From positions 62,001 through 126,000 of the forward strand of contig JAUKTV010000015.1 in the NCBI GenBank assembly GCA_030549205.1: a stretch of 64,000 nt of DNA. Direction: 5' to 3'. This document shows positions 11,204 to 22,259 of the stretch, piece after piece (position 1 is the stretch's first letter; the number at the start of each line of letters is the position of its first letter). The notes below the pieces were generated by a model that did no database searches, was not told the DNA's origin, and saw nothing but the letters and a program-made list of their open reading frames with translations. A program made the position numbers and the translations under genes. The DNA comes from Apiosordaria backusii. Lineage: Eukaryota > Ascomycota > Sordariomycetes > Sordariales > Lasiosphaeriaceae.

Positions 11204-11897
11204 AGCTATGATTTGATGGGAGGATGATTGGTAGGGAAGGAAGAAAAGGAGAAAGAAGGGGAGGGGGGGGGAAGGAAGGTTTGTAAGAGGCAGACAGACA
11301 AAAGTGAAGGATTATGATACCGATGACAGTTGATGAATTTGGGATGTAAGAGGAGAGTGGTGGTTGTAAGTTGGAGGCTTGAAACGAGAGAAAGCTCTGG
11401 GAGGTTGTTTGTTTGGTGCCGGAGGGAGAGAAGGCAGAAAGGAGCATCAAAAAGGCAGGAAAGCAAGCATTAAATACCTGATATCTATAGACGGAATGAG
11501 TTGTGTTTGCCTGTATATTGTTGTTTTGTCCACCCAGGGAAAGTGCTGGTTGGCTCCGAACGGAATTTTTGTTGCATATATAGTTACTACAGCAGGCATC
11601 GTTGATTTTGGGCTCATGTTGATATTCCCCTAGGGGCCTCATCACTCTGATCAAGAAAACATAAAGTATCATCCAGCATTGACTTTTTATTTGCGTCATT
11701 TGTGTTCTATAACCTCGCTACCCCGAAAGAGCAACATTGGCTTTTTGTTGGTTTTGTCGCGCATATCAAGATAAAACAACACACGCTGTAAACCTTTTAG
11801 AAAAAACCACTTTCGTCACTCATAAACATCTTCGTAGCAGCAAGGCCATAGTTTTTCTAAATGACCACCATTGTTTTATTCACACATGACAAAACGC
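11204..11897. other. intergenic spacer between convergent genes
   Basis: It contains the 3' regions of the WD40 gene and of elongation factor 1-beta. Purine-rich near 11215-11400 and more AT-rich from 11640 on; nothing else recognised. Confidence 0.65.
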
Positions 11898-12909
11898 TTA
11901 AAGCTTCTGCATGGCAACAACGTCGGAAGACTGGACGTAGTCCTCGAGCTCGGCGATCTTTTCCTGGAGGTCGTCCAGGGAGACCTTCTCGTCCTCGACG
12001 ACAAGGTTGATCTGGAGCTTCTTGATACCGAAGCCGACGGCGACGAGCTTGGAAGCACCCCAGACGAGACCGTCCTGCTCGATGGCGCGGACACCCTCCT
12101 CGAGAGCAACCATGTCGGTCTCATCATCTGTAGGAAAGGTTCGTTAGCAAGGTTGTTTAGTTAAATAGCGGGAAAGAAGGCCTATAACGTACCCCAAGGC
12201 TTGACGTCGAGGGTGACGACGGACTTGGCAGCGGGCTTGACCTTGCCCTCCTTCTTCTTGCGATACTCGGCAAGACGCTCCTCACGGATGCGGGCAGCCT
12301 CGGCATCCTCCTCCTCGTCATCGGAACCGAAGAGGTCGACATCCTCCTCCTCCTCCTCCTCGGCCTTCTCGGGAGCCTTGGCGGGGTTGATGGTCACCTC
12401 AGCGACTTCGGGGCCGTAGACGGTGTAGGGCTTGCTGGCATCACCGGGGAGGGTGGTGAACTCATCCTCGTACGAGGCGATGTGCTTGTACCAGCGGGCG
12501 GCGTTGGGGTACTTGGCGGCATCGGGAGCGGAGCTCAGGGCCTTGAAGGTGACAATGTCGGCCTGGGAGGGAGAGTACCTTTAGGAAGCGTCTTTGTTAG
12601 TCATGTTTTTTTGCGCGCAAGAATTGGGCAGTGGGAAAAGGACACAAAGCGCAATTCAGTGCCGAAACTGAACTGCGCTGCGGGGTAGATGCAAGAGAGG
12701 GAATCAGAGTTGCAATAGTTGCTGGGTGTGTAATCATTTGCAGAGGTCTTAAGTCTGCTAAGAAACACGGACCATAGTGATCATCATGAAAACGAGGCGA
12801 GAGGAGTGAAGGGGAAGAAAACAACATACCCGGTAATGTAAGAGCGGGTAAGGAGCCAGTTGTTGAGCACGGTAAGACCGGCATCGGAGAGGAGATCGGT
12901 GAAGCCCAT
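11898..12909 (-). CDS. EFB1: translation elongation factor 1-beta (eEF1B-alpha)
   Basis: Exons 12909-12830, 12578-12193 and 12127-11898 give 231 aa. The N-terminal part (MGFTDLLSDAGLTVLNNWLL, then YSPSQADIVTFKAL) is the GST-like domain that binds eEF1B-gamma. An acidic linker follows (EEEEEEDVDLFGSDDEEED), then the guanine-exchange domain (VVTLDVKPWDDETDM, VWGASKLVAVGFGIKKLQI) ending in DYVQSSDVVAMQKL. It catalyses GDP/GTP exchange on eEF1A during elongation. LFGSDDEEE is the usual casein kinase 2 site of the family. The first intron, 251 nt, is unusually long for this window and begins gtatgt; the second is 65 nt. High C/G in third codon positions fits strong expression. Confidence 0.97.
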
Positions 12910-13695
12910 TTTGAAGATGTTTTGGGGAGTTTGCGACGTTGTCTGAAAGAGGTAGTGGGATGAGGAAGTTGTCGAGGTGGCAGCAAGGAGGGCGAGGATG
13001 GCGGGGTTGGAAAATCTTTTGGATTTAATAGATTTCGCCGAGTCCCGGGACCCCGCACTGGCAGCCCACTTTCGCCCACCTTAACGCCTCATCCCTGCGT
13101 TCATGGCCTGAGGCAGAAAGGCCGACGCTCCACTTTAACTGCTGTTGACTGAGGACCCTGGTTGGCTGTGCGTTTCATCTCATTTTTGGGATAGCCAGGT
13201 CGAGGTCACAAAATCCCAGGATGACTCTTTCTCGGATTCTAGAAGGAGTCTGGCCCGAGGATTTGTTGCCATCGTTAATGTTCCTGATCATTGAAGCTCA
13301 GGGATATCCTCTAGGATATTTGAGACTCTCGGGATTGGCCGGATGAGCTCTAAGTCCTGCCAAACCTGGGAATGTTTCTGGAATGAGTCAAGAATCGTCG
13401 TGAACATGCAGCAACGAATTGTTCCAAGAAGCTGGGACACTCTCAGGTCACGCTCAATCAGATTTTCACTCTGGCAGCACTTAGTTGTCGAGAATCTATT
13501 AATCTCTCCTAGGTGACTCGTAACTGTCCATTCGTGGGACCCATTATCCCACACATCTCAGACAGATAAGGGGTGTTGTTGACAAGCTCTAAGTTCTGTA
13601 GTCAACATACAGCCATTGGCCCCTCAGACAGCAAACCATAATTCTATCAGACAGTACCGTCATAGCCCCCACAGGATATGAACAGTACAGTACAC
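12910..13695. other. intergenic spacer
   Basis: Promoter of elongation factor 1-beta next to the 3' end of the TRAX gene. No gene, repeat or RNA recognised. Confidence 0.6.
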
Positions 13696-14858
13696 CTATT
13701 CCTCCTCGGGTTGATCACCTCCGCTCAAATCTGGAATCCACCCCTTGGGCCGCTCACTGCCCCTGATGGTCCGGTCGTATCCCAAACGTTCAACCTTTTG
13801 TACAGACTGTCGCGTCACCTCCAGCTTCTTCTCCCACTGAAACCGCTTCCCAGGCCCAACAGGCAGCATCTCAAAAAAGCTACCCAGCTCATGCATATCC
13901 TCGACAATTGTCCGAGGCTCTTCGTCGCCCGGGGCCCCACCGCCAGCCATGGTGCCTGTGAGTGCTGTCGAGGTAGTCGCGAAACGCATCATTTCACCCG
14001 TAAGGTCAAACACGCCGTAGAGATAGTCGTCCTGAGTGAGACTGACTTTGGGAATTTCCTTCTCCTCGGGCTTCTCGGGGCTCGTGGCGGCTGGCTCGTT
14101 AACGTCCGTCATGGGCACATCCTCGGGCGGTGTAATCGCTTTCCGGACCAGGTCGTCCATGATGGGAGTTAGTTGCTCAGGGGTAATGAGGGTCTGTGTC
14201 TTGAGATAATGCAAGAAGGTGAGTGCCTCGACGAGCTCTTCCAGACACATCAGAGAGCGAGCGTAGCGGTATCGGTTGATGCCCTGGATCTCAGGTGCAA
14301 TGGTGGCCAGGAGCTTGGAGATATCTGCAAGGCGTGTGTCAACTTCGGCTTGGATATTCTTTGGCAGTTCCTTGTCGATTTTCCGGACTCTGGATACGAT
14401 ATGAGCATTTCAAGATACAGGTTTCAGGGAGCTGAGATCCACTCCGTACCTTTGCAAGGCAAATATTCTGTCAGGGTGGTTAGCTAGTAATCACACCCAG
14501 TCAAACACATGCAAACTCACATTTTCTTGCTCAGAGCCGTGATATCTCTTGAGGCTTTGATGATGCGCTCCCGGCGGTCATGATGCTGGTCAAGCTCATC
14601 TCTCAGGGTCTCGAACATGGGCGTGTACTGATTCTGCACCACCTTCTTGGGAGGCGGTTTTGGCCCATCTCTCTTCTTGGCATTACCATTCCAGTCACGT
14701 TTGAATCCCGACATTTCGACGTCTTTTTTGCTGGTCTGTACAGTTGTTGTAGTTTGATGTTGCTCTTGAAGGCCTTCCATTTTTGACGTCGTGGTGATTG
14801 GTTTGGTGACATGTGGACACCCTGGGGCGTGCTCTTGCACCAAAATTGTTAAGCTCAT
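13696..14858 (-). CDS. TSNAX: translin-associated protein X (TRAX)
   Basis: Three exons, 14858-14521, 14467-14450 and 14389-13696, give 349 aa. The translin fold is seen in RDELDQHHDRRERIIKASRD, then ITALSKKIIFALQR, INRYRYARSLMCLEELVEAL, TFLHYLKTQTLI and DDYLYGVFDLTGEMMRFA. The C terminus (RTIVEDMHELGSFFEML) matches TRAX rather than translin. TRAX and translin form C3PO, an RNase that removes passenger strands in RNA interference and processes tRNA; TRAX supplies the catalytic acidic residues. The middle exon is only 18 nt and encodes part of the invariant SK-xIF-LQR helix. A second ATG at 14780 (MEGLQEQ) may be the true start, since the first 26 residues look non-conserved. It is divergent from the PIG-M gene, 331 bp away. 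Confidence 0.88.
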
Positions 14859-15189
14859 CTCGTCTCAACAGGGGTGAGCTTCAACCAGACACGGAGGTGA
14901 ATGTGAACATCAACTTCATACACACATCGACAATTTTATCTGTATCGTGATCTGAAGCGACTGCCAGCAAACTAATCTTTTCTCGATGAGGTGAATACAA
15001 CAAGAGTGGTTGGAAAATTGCGTGGAAAGCCGGGCATTCGAATATTCACCAAGCTAAGGGTCGAGTTGACACGTCGTTGCTGCGTTGAGCTTGGACGAGA
15101 AGGGAAAACTGAAAACAAATTCCAAAAGTTGGCTTGATGTCAACGAACAAACGGCTTGAAATATAATCGGGCGGGGAAAACGGGAAGAT
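14859..15189. promoter_or_regulatory. shared promoter of TRAX and PIG-M
   Basis: 331 bp between two divergently transcribed starts. No TATA box is obvious; no other feature seen. Confidence 0.5.
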
Positions 15190-16594
15190 ATGACCAAACC
15201 ATCAGCCACAGGCCAACCAAGGCCACCAGGAGCATCAGTCTCACCCACGCCTTCCCTACTCACCACCTTTTTTGACCGTCCTCTTCCCCTCTACCTATCC
15301 GCCGCGCTTTTTCGTCTCATTTTTCTCCTTTACGGCCTCTGGCAGGACGCAAATTCACCAGTCAAATACACCGACATCGACTACCTCGTCTTCACCGATG
15401 CCGCCCGCTTCGTTTCCCAGGGGCAGAGCCCTATGAGCGAGAGACATACCGCTACACCCCTGTCCTCGCCTGGCTCCTCCTCCCAACCGCCTACGTAACT
15501 GGAAACCGGCTTCTAGACATTGCTTTCTTCAGCTCCGGCAAAGTCCTCTTCGCAATTGCCGACTTGGTGGCAGGATGGCTCTTGGAAAAGGTCCTTGCTC
15601 GATCCATGGATGGCCCTCGAGCCCGCAAATTCGCCGCCATCTGGCTTCTCAACCCCATGGTAGCCACCATCAGCACGAGAGGAAGCTCAGAGGGCCTCCT
15701 GGGAGTGTTAGTCATGGCATTATTATGGGCCGTGCTGGAAAGGCGTGTCACCCTCGCCGGTTTGCTGCTCGGCTTCGGGGTGCACTTCAAGATCTACCCC
15801 TTCATCTACGCCCCTGCCATCATCTGGTGGATGGACAACGAAAGGATGAACCCCAACAAGACCAAACCTACCAAACCACCCCAATCAACCTCCATCACCA
15901 CCCGCATCATCAACTTCATCACCCCCGCTCGAATCCAACTCGCCCTCATCAGCCTAGCAACCTTCTCAGGCCTCAACATAGCAATGTACCTCATGTAAGC
16001 CCCCCCCCCCCTCCCCTTCCCCCCTCCCACCCATGCTCTATCTAACCAGCACCCAGCTACGGACCCCCCTTCCTCCAACACACCTACCTCCACCACGTAA
16101 CCCGCATCGACCACCGCCACAACTTCTCCCCCTACAACACCCAGCTCTACCTCTCCTCCTCCCTTCCCCATGTTTCCTCTTCGTCCCCACCAACCTTCCA
16201 AATCGAAAAACTAGCCTTCCTCCCCCAGCTCCTCCTCTCCACCATCCTCATCCCTTTAGTCCTCGCCAAAAAGTCCCTCCCCACCGCCATGCTAGCCCAG
16301 ACCTTTGCCTTTGTCACCTTCAACAAGGTCTGCACGAGCCAGTATTTCCTGTGGTATATGGTCCTCCTGCCTTTATACCTTCCCCAGTCGAACTTTCTGA
16401 AAAACAAACGCTTTGGGCTGGCCGCGTTGGTCTTGTGGGTGGTATCCCAGGGCTTGTGGCTGCAGCAGGGGTTCGAGCTAGAGTTTTTGGGGAAGAGCAC
16501 TTTCTTGCCTGGGCTGTGGCTGGCGAGTCTGGGTTTTTTTGGGGTGAATTGTTGGATTTTGGGGGTTATTATTGGGGATGTCGGGAGTCAATGA
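15190..16594 (+). CDS. GPI14: GPI mannosyltransferase 1, PIG-M (frameshifted)
   Basis: Exons 15190-15994 and 16057-16594. This multi-pass ER enzyme adds the first mannose, from dolichol-phosphate-mannose, to the GPI anchor precursor. The luminal DxD motif is in YTDIDYLVFTDAARF near residue 60, followed by YRYTPVLAWLLLPT, LNPMVATISTRGSSEGLLG, FGVHFKIYPFIYAPA, YGPPFLQHTYLHHVTRIDHR and FVTFNKVCTSQYFLWYMVLL, all family landmarks. The intron (15995-16056) starts gtaagc and runs into 12 Cs. At 15429-15431 the frame changes: GQSP must continue as YERETYRYTP, which needs one more C. As given the product would stop soon after residue 80; the rest of the gene is intact and conserved, so an assembly error is likelier than a dead gene. 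Confidence 0.88.
15429..15431 (+). other. apparent single-base deletion in a C-run
   Basis: AGCCCTATGAG should read AGC CCC TAT GAG to keep the family sequence SPYERETYRYTP. The direction of shift is the same as in the WD40 gene. Confidence 0.75.
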
Positions 16595-17242
16595 GTAAAA
16601 AGTCGGGTTGCAAGGAATGTGTTACTGAGGTGGTGTTGGGGTTGAATGTTGAAACTTGACGTGTACATAGGCTATACGATTACTATTAAATTGGGTTCAA
16701 GTGTTGAAATAAAATGGACGTGGAAGGTACCTTAGAATAGAAGTAGTGCGACAATTATTGTATTAGTAGTGCGACAAATAAAATGTGGTGTCAAGCGAAC
16801 GTGAACCTCTATTCTCAATCCATGAAATTAGAAAAGTGACCACCTTAAATCATTAAATATATTGATAATGGACATATATCCAAAACTACATATGATATGC
16901 AACCGTGCTCTTGCGACTCCAATCTCGCCCCCCCAGAATAACAACCGGAGGGTTCTCGAAAAGCCCGGGGTCTGATTCTATCAAGACATGTAGGTACGTG
17001 AGAGGCAGTAACAAAGGTAGGTGTGTAACTGAGTTGCGTGTGGGTCTGTGTGTGTGTGTGTGCTCCAGAGTCATCGTCTTCTCTATATCCCCTTCTCGCT
17101 TTCCCTCCTCCTCCTCCTCCTCCTCCTCCCTCCCACGGGTATATGAATAGAAAGGTAGTATCTGTCTCGTCTAGCTTTTACCGCAAACCACAAACATCAG
17201 CAATCAAGCACTGAACCAAATTATTAAGCCTCTCGGTCCCCA
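16595..17242. other. intergenic spacer between convergent genes
   Basis: 3' regions of PIG-M and the DnaJ gene. It holds a short direct repeat (TAGTGCGACAA near 16746 and 16768), a TG microsatellite near 17047-17062 and a CCT trinucleotide tract near 17105-17128. The 16680-16900 part is AT-rich. Confidence 0.65.
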
Positions 17243-18985
17243 TCATGATGAGCTGGGGACATTAGGCGCGTTGTTAGCGGCTGACGCAGCAGCCTCGTCC
17301 CAAGCCTTGTCTCCAAACTTGCCGGCCTTCTTGTCCTCCTCGTCCTTCTTCTTATCCTTGCCCTTCTTCTTTGACTCCTTCTCCTTCTTCATGGCTGCCT
17401 CGGCAACAAGCTGCTCGAAGGCCATGTAGTCACCCTCCTCTTCGGGGCTGCGCTTGGCCTGCAAATCCTGTTAGGTTACAAACATTTTGCGAAAGATGAC
17501 AAGAGAATACGTACCGCCAAGCAGATCTCACCAACATACACCAGCGCCTGTGCCCTTTCGAGTCTCTTTGAGTGTGGCACCTTCTTGTCGTTCAGTACAG
17601 CATCGCACACATCCCGAAGCACGCTCTGAATCTCGAATTTGCTCCCCCTCCAGGCCGCCGTCAGAATCTTGCCCGTCACCCGGCGCTCGTACTCTGACTT
17701 CTTCTCGTCTGTCCACTCCTCGCCTCCCTGCTGCTCCAGCCTGGCCATCTCCTCCATCGTCTGTTGCGCGTCAATAGCGCTGCTGATTGTGTTCCACGTG
17801 TCCTTGACTAGCGTGCCCTTGTCCTTCATACGGCTGATGAACCCGCCCATACCAAAGAACTTCTGGCTCCGAAGAAGGGTGGTGCCCTTGCTGAAATAGG
17901 TTGCGCCAATGGCGTGCAGAATATCAATACCAAACGACTCCATCTTGAGCTCCTCCACCTCCAGTCTGGTCTTTTCCTGGAACGCGCGTGTCACGTCCTT
18001 ACCATGGTCTGTCTCTGTCCATACCGAAATACGATCGAGCAGCTTGCGGGCCAGCGTGTCAACGCGTTCCTGCCGGATCCGCTGACGCTCCTTCTCCAGC
18101 GCCGCGAGCTGTTCCCTCTGCTCCTTGGACAGGCCCGCCTTGGCCTTCTTACCCTTCTTGCCGTCCAGTTCGTCCGCCTGCTGAGACACCTCGTCTGACG
18201 GCCGATCCATAAGCGCCGGTCGGATGGGGATCTGAGTGCGGCCGCTGGGCTTGGGAGTCGACGCTCCGGACCCCGGGCCGGGCGACGGAGATTTGGTATA
18301 AGGGGGCGGTACTTCCTCTGACGCAGAGGGATTGTAGGTGTTGTATCCGGCCTCCTTGGCCTTAGCTGTGGCAGTATCGTCCTCCACAACCACCACAGGA
18401 ACTGGTGGCTTTTCGGGTGGGACGGCGGAGGACGACTCCCCGCCTGATGTCTTGAGGCTCTCCTTCACGGCCTCTGTGGTGCCGGGAAACTCGCCATCTT
18501 TGGCGGCAGCAGCAGCCTCGGCCTCGGCAGCGGCAGCGGCAGCTTCCTCCTCCTCAGCCGACATGGTAATATCCATGGTGGCTGTCAAATCCTTCATAAG
18601 GCTGATCTCGCCGATCCAGTCGACAAACGACTCGCCGCCAAAGATGCTCGAGAAGAACTCGGACGGGTCGACGAACCCTTCTGTTGGGCGGGCGGATTCC
18701 TTGCCATATTTGTCGTAGGCCTTGCGGAGGTCCTCGTCGGATAGAACTTGGTAAGCTTCGCCGATTTCTTGAAACTTGGCGTGGGCGTTGGGATCGTTGG
18801 GGTTCTTGTCTGTGTTGGGGAGAGTAGTTAGTTAGAATGCTAAATAGTTGTCAAATCTTGTGTCAGCACTATTACATACCGGGATGGTGGACGATGGCAA
18901 GCTTGCGATAGGCCTTCTTGATTTCAAGCTCGGTGGCCGTCGGCTTGACCCCGAGGGTGTCGTAGTAGGCCGTGTCAACCACCAT
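17243..18985 (-). CDS. DnaJ/Hsp40 co-chaperone with DnaJ-X domain (Caj1/Djp1-like)
   Basis: Exons 18985-18880, 18809-17515 and 17467-17243 give 541 aa. The J domain fills residues 5-70, with the HPD tripeptide at 34-36 split by intron 1. A Glu/Ala-rich stretch and a Pro/Ser-rich linker follow. The DnaJ-X region begins near residue 230 (ERVDTLARKLLDRISVWTET) and continues through SFGIDILHAIGATYFSKGTT to GEICLA. The C terminus is Lys-rich (KEKESKKKGKDKKKDEEDKK). No zinc finger or G/F region is present, which places it in class C. Yeast relatives Caj1 and Djp1 stimulate Hsp70, Djp1 in import of peroxisomal proteins; which role applies here is open. Confidence 0.93.
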
Positions 18986-19878
18986 GACGGAGACAGGAAT
19001 GCGCGAGGACGACGATTAGGGATTCTAGGGTATGTCGCTGTAGGTGGGTGTTGTAGATGGGGTGGGTGTCGGTGTTTGGCGCGCGCTGATTTAAGCACCC
19101 GGATAAGGAAAGTTCAGGGCAAGGCGCAAAAGAGATATGGATCTTGGAAATGACGTGGACGGAGGTTAGGTTTGTGCGAAAACGTTAGATTCAAGGGCTG
19201 AGATGGAAAGAGATACTCGGTAAAAACCACCAGAGTCTAGAGGATATCAGGTTGAAGCCCAACTATGCTGCTGGTGCACCTCTTGTCAGAATAATTCTTA
19301 TTGCACAAGACCGCAGAACCCAAAAAGCCGTTCGTTCCCGCGCCTTCCATCTCAAAAGCCAAGCACAGCCCAGCTAAATTACGTACCCCAGCAGCGGAAA
19401 TCGCCGCAGCGCTACCGAGGGCAGTGGGAGAGCACCAACTTTTGGTGGGGCAGCATCGTTGTCGTCATATGCCACAAGAAGACTCTTTCTAGACCACTGG
19501 AAGCTGGGTTCCACAAGACATGTGAAGAACCAATATTGTATAGACTCGTGGCTTCCAATAAGGCTATATCCTTTTTCAACAATCACCTTCGTCTCACACC
19601 TCCATGACAGCCATGTTTGCAGGCATCATGCTGTTATCACCACGCATGCGCTGAAGTCTTGGCATCAACTCTGATGCGGGGCATCCTGCATCCATCAATC
19701 TCAAGGTACACCTGGTTTCAAAGAACAGTCAAGTTTAAACAGAAAAGCGCCAATTTGATGATGTGGAATGTAGTCTAGTGTGTTAAACTACTTAGGTGAT
19801 CTGCTACACCTATTATTGCAAGCTTCGCCGTCTTCCCTCACCATCTATCATCACTAATCCACTGCTCAAACACCACCA
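18986..19878. other. intergenic spacer
   Basis: Promoter of the DnaJ gene and 3' region of the epimerase/reductase gene. No gene recognised. Confidence 0.6.
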
Positions 19879-20846
19879 TTACTGGACACCTGCAGCCTTC
19901 ATCCGCTCAAAGCATCTCCGATACGCTTCGTGGATCTCGGGAACCTCATAACCGTACTCCTTCAGCTTATTTACCAATTTCGTGGTATCCAGCTTGCAGT
20001 TGCTTCGGCCCGCCTTGATGACCTTGGCTTGCTCCTCGAGACTGAAGTTCTTCCAGGTGAACGAGGGCCGCACAATGTCGCGGAACAGAGTGAGCACCTC
20101 ATTGTGGGAGATGGCACCGGGGTTTGTAAAGTTGTAGATACCCAACTCTTTGTGTTCCGCCAGCAGGATACTAGCCGGCAGCAGGTCGGTCAGGATGGTG
20201 TTGCTGTTGGGGATGTCCACCACACGCTCGTATTTGGCGATCTTGGTGACAAAATTGCGGGGGTGCAAGTCGTCCGACACTGGCATCCGGAGCCGAAGAA
20301 TGAGGCAGTTGTTGTAGTGCTTCATGACCTGTTGGCGTTGCGCTGTTAGTGATTATGAAAGGCATTAATTACTAAACTCGGTAGCAAACTTACCTCTTCA
20401 ACATGGGCCTTGGTCATGGAGTAAAAGCTCCCCGCAAAGTTGGCCGGATCAGTCTCGAGGAAACCTGGGCCATCCCATGGGTGTGCCTCATCGTATTGGT
20501 AGATGCAGCCCGTTGCAAATACAGTGCAGTGGATGCCCCGGAGAAAGCAGCAGTCGGTGAGGTTCAGGGTGCCGATAACATTGGATCTGATGGTAGCCTC
20601 TTGGTTGTCCTCGCACCAGTCCACGTTGGGCCGACCAGTGCATCCAGCTGCATTCAGCACATGAGTGGGCTTGACCCGGTCGAGCTCGGCGAGAACGGAT
20701 TCGCGGTTCTCCATCCGGATCGTTGTCATGTGCACCTCCTTGCCATCTTTCTCGAGAAGGGTCTTGAGGTGCCCTGCCACCCAACCCTCGCCTCCCCAGA
20801 TCAAGAAGCGGTTCTTTTGGGTGCCGTTCGAAGCGTCGATTGCCAT
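19879..20846 (-). CDS. UDP-4-keto-6-deoxyglucose 3,5-epimerase/4-reductase (NRS/ER-like)
   Basis: Two exons, 20846-20394 and 20328-19879, give 300 aa. A Rossmann fold opens the protein (FLIWGGEGWVAGHLKTLL, a GxxGxxG-type loop), followed by THVLNAAGCTGRPNVDWCE and ATGCIYQYDEAHPWDG. The short-chain dehydrogenase pair YxxxK is in GSFYSMTKAHVEE near residue 145. The rest (LRLRMPVSDDLHPRNFVTKI and GIYNFTNPGAISHNEVL) matches the bifunctional epimerase/reductase that completes UDP-rhamnose synthesis in plants and in some fungi. Its partner, UDP-glucose 4,6-dehydratase, is not in this window. Single intron, gtaagt..acag, between HVEE and VMKHYNN. Cytosolic; no signal peptide. Confidence 0.88.
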
Positions 20847-22259
20847 GCTGTGTGTGGTTGAGTATATCAAGACGGTTAGGCTAAGGCTTGGTATTGGCTG
20901 GGGCACTCAATGCTGGGAATTACTGCTGGTAGAAAAATCACAAAGGGTTGTTGTTGAGGAAGAAGAACATGGCGAGGACCAACGGACGAACGAGGGGAAA
21001 TCAACAGTAAAAAGGAACGACATGCTCTGTTGGGGCGTAGGCACGCCAGGGATGGAAGGGCTGAAAGCAAGGGCAGGAAGGTGGTCGTCTCAAAATGTCA
21101 GTTACGAATTCGCTGCGGTGAGAGAGGCAGGCGAATCCCCCCGGATCCTGCACCGTAATAGGGGTGGGATGTCCAATAATTGCCATGTAAGTGACCAAAG
21201 GCGCCGATAGAACAGGAAGCTAGCGCAGGTCTCACGTTTTGTGTGGCGCGGCCACGACAGCTTGTCAGCACTTCTTTCTGCAGACAAAAAAAAGACACGA
21301 CGTCCTGCTTGTCAGAAAGTCGGTGGCCCGGCTCCGCAACGCCCGATCGGGACCAAGACTGCGAGCCGGCCTTCGCAGTCAAGATATGTTTCTGTCCTGG
21401 GCACTTCGTATGGAGCTCACCGTGGCGCCAGAGTCTGGACCCTAGGTACATCGTCCACAGATGTTCCTGAAAAATGGAGACAGATATGCCAGAGAAAAGG
21501 GGCTGGAAAGCTGACAGCTTGGCCGGTTTAGACAGTAGCACCAGCCAGGAACGGTAACGTTTCTCAACAACACAAGATCCGTCCAAACCAGCGTGCTTCT
21601 TCAGCATCAATGAAGACATATTTACTGAGCACCAAAGGACTACGCATGTCTCCAAATAGATGAAATGCACGACGAGGGCAAAGTAATAAAGTATCCATCC
21701 CATTGTTTCGGTCAGGAATCTTACAAAGCACCCGTACCTTCCAGCGGTTGTACACTAATTACTTCTGGTCTGGGGAAGGAGCTTTGGCCACCCGCACACG
21801 ATTGACCAATAGAAACAGCGCCCGTCCTACCAAGACTGCCACTTGGCGGATGAGCGGACCACTTTTCCTGTTTTGCCGGCGAGGAGGATGCGAGCGAGCA
21901 TTGGAGAAGACAAATTTCTTGTGGAGTCCCGTCGCGACACACCCTCACGACCCTCTCCCCCCGTCTCCATTCTCCTCGTGCCCGCGCCTGGTCTGGTCTT
22001 TCCCGAACACATCTATCTGTAACCAGAACCTACAAGCCGACAGCCGTGTGATTAGATCTGCATCTCGCGCTCTTGCACCAAAACTGGACGACGACACCGA
22101 GACGGCCCCCCAAATAAGCATATATACCCCGACGCTGGACAATCCAAACCACAAGTCTGCACATTCCGAACGACGGTCGCCCGTGTCTCACTGACACAAC
22201 CCCCTCCATCCAAGAATTCAATATCGTCGTCGAGATCACTCGACAATCCACAGCCCAAC
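20847..22259. other. divergent promoter region, epimerase/reductase and squalene synthase
   Basis: 1.4 kb without a recognised gene. The squalene synthase side holds a TATA-like box at 22120-22126. A minus-strand open frame across 21098-21703 shows no family features and was not called. Confidence 0.6.
22120..22126 (+). promoter_or_regulatory. TATA-like box of squalene synthase
   Basis: ATATATA in the context agcatatatacccc, about 135 bp upstream of the squalene synthase ATG. Distance and sequence fit a fungal TATA element; the transcription start is not known. Confidence 0.45.

Noticed and set aside
10277..15431. Programmed ribosomal frameshifting in the WD40 and PIG-M genes
   Set aside because: The sites lack a slippery heptamer and stimulatory structure; simple loss of one C in a C-run is sufficient.
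15998..16012. 12-C run in the PIG-M intron as a possible third error site
   Set aside because: It is intronic, so its length does not affect the reading frame and cannot be judged from sequence.
21098..21703. 201-codon open frame on the minus strand between the epimerase/reductase and squalene synthase genes
   Set aside because: No domain, low-complexity mix of residues, overlapped by open frames on the plus strand, and lies in a promoter region.
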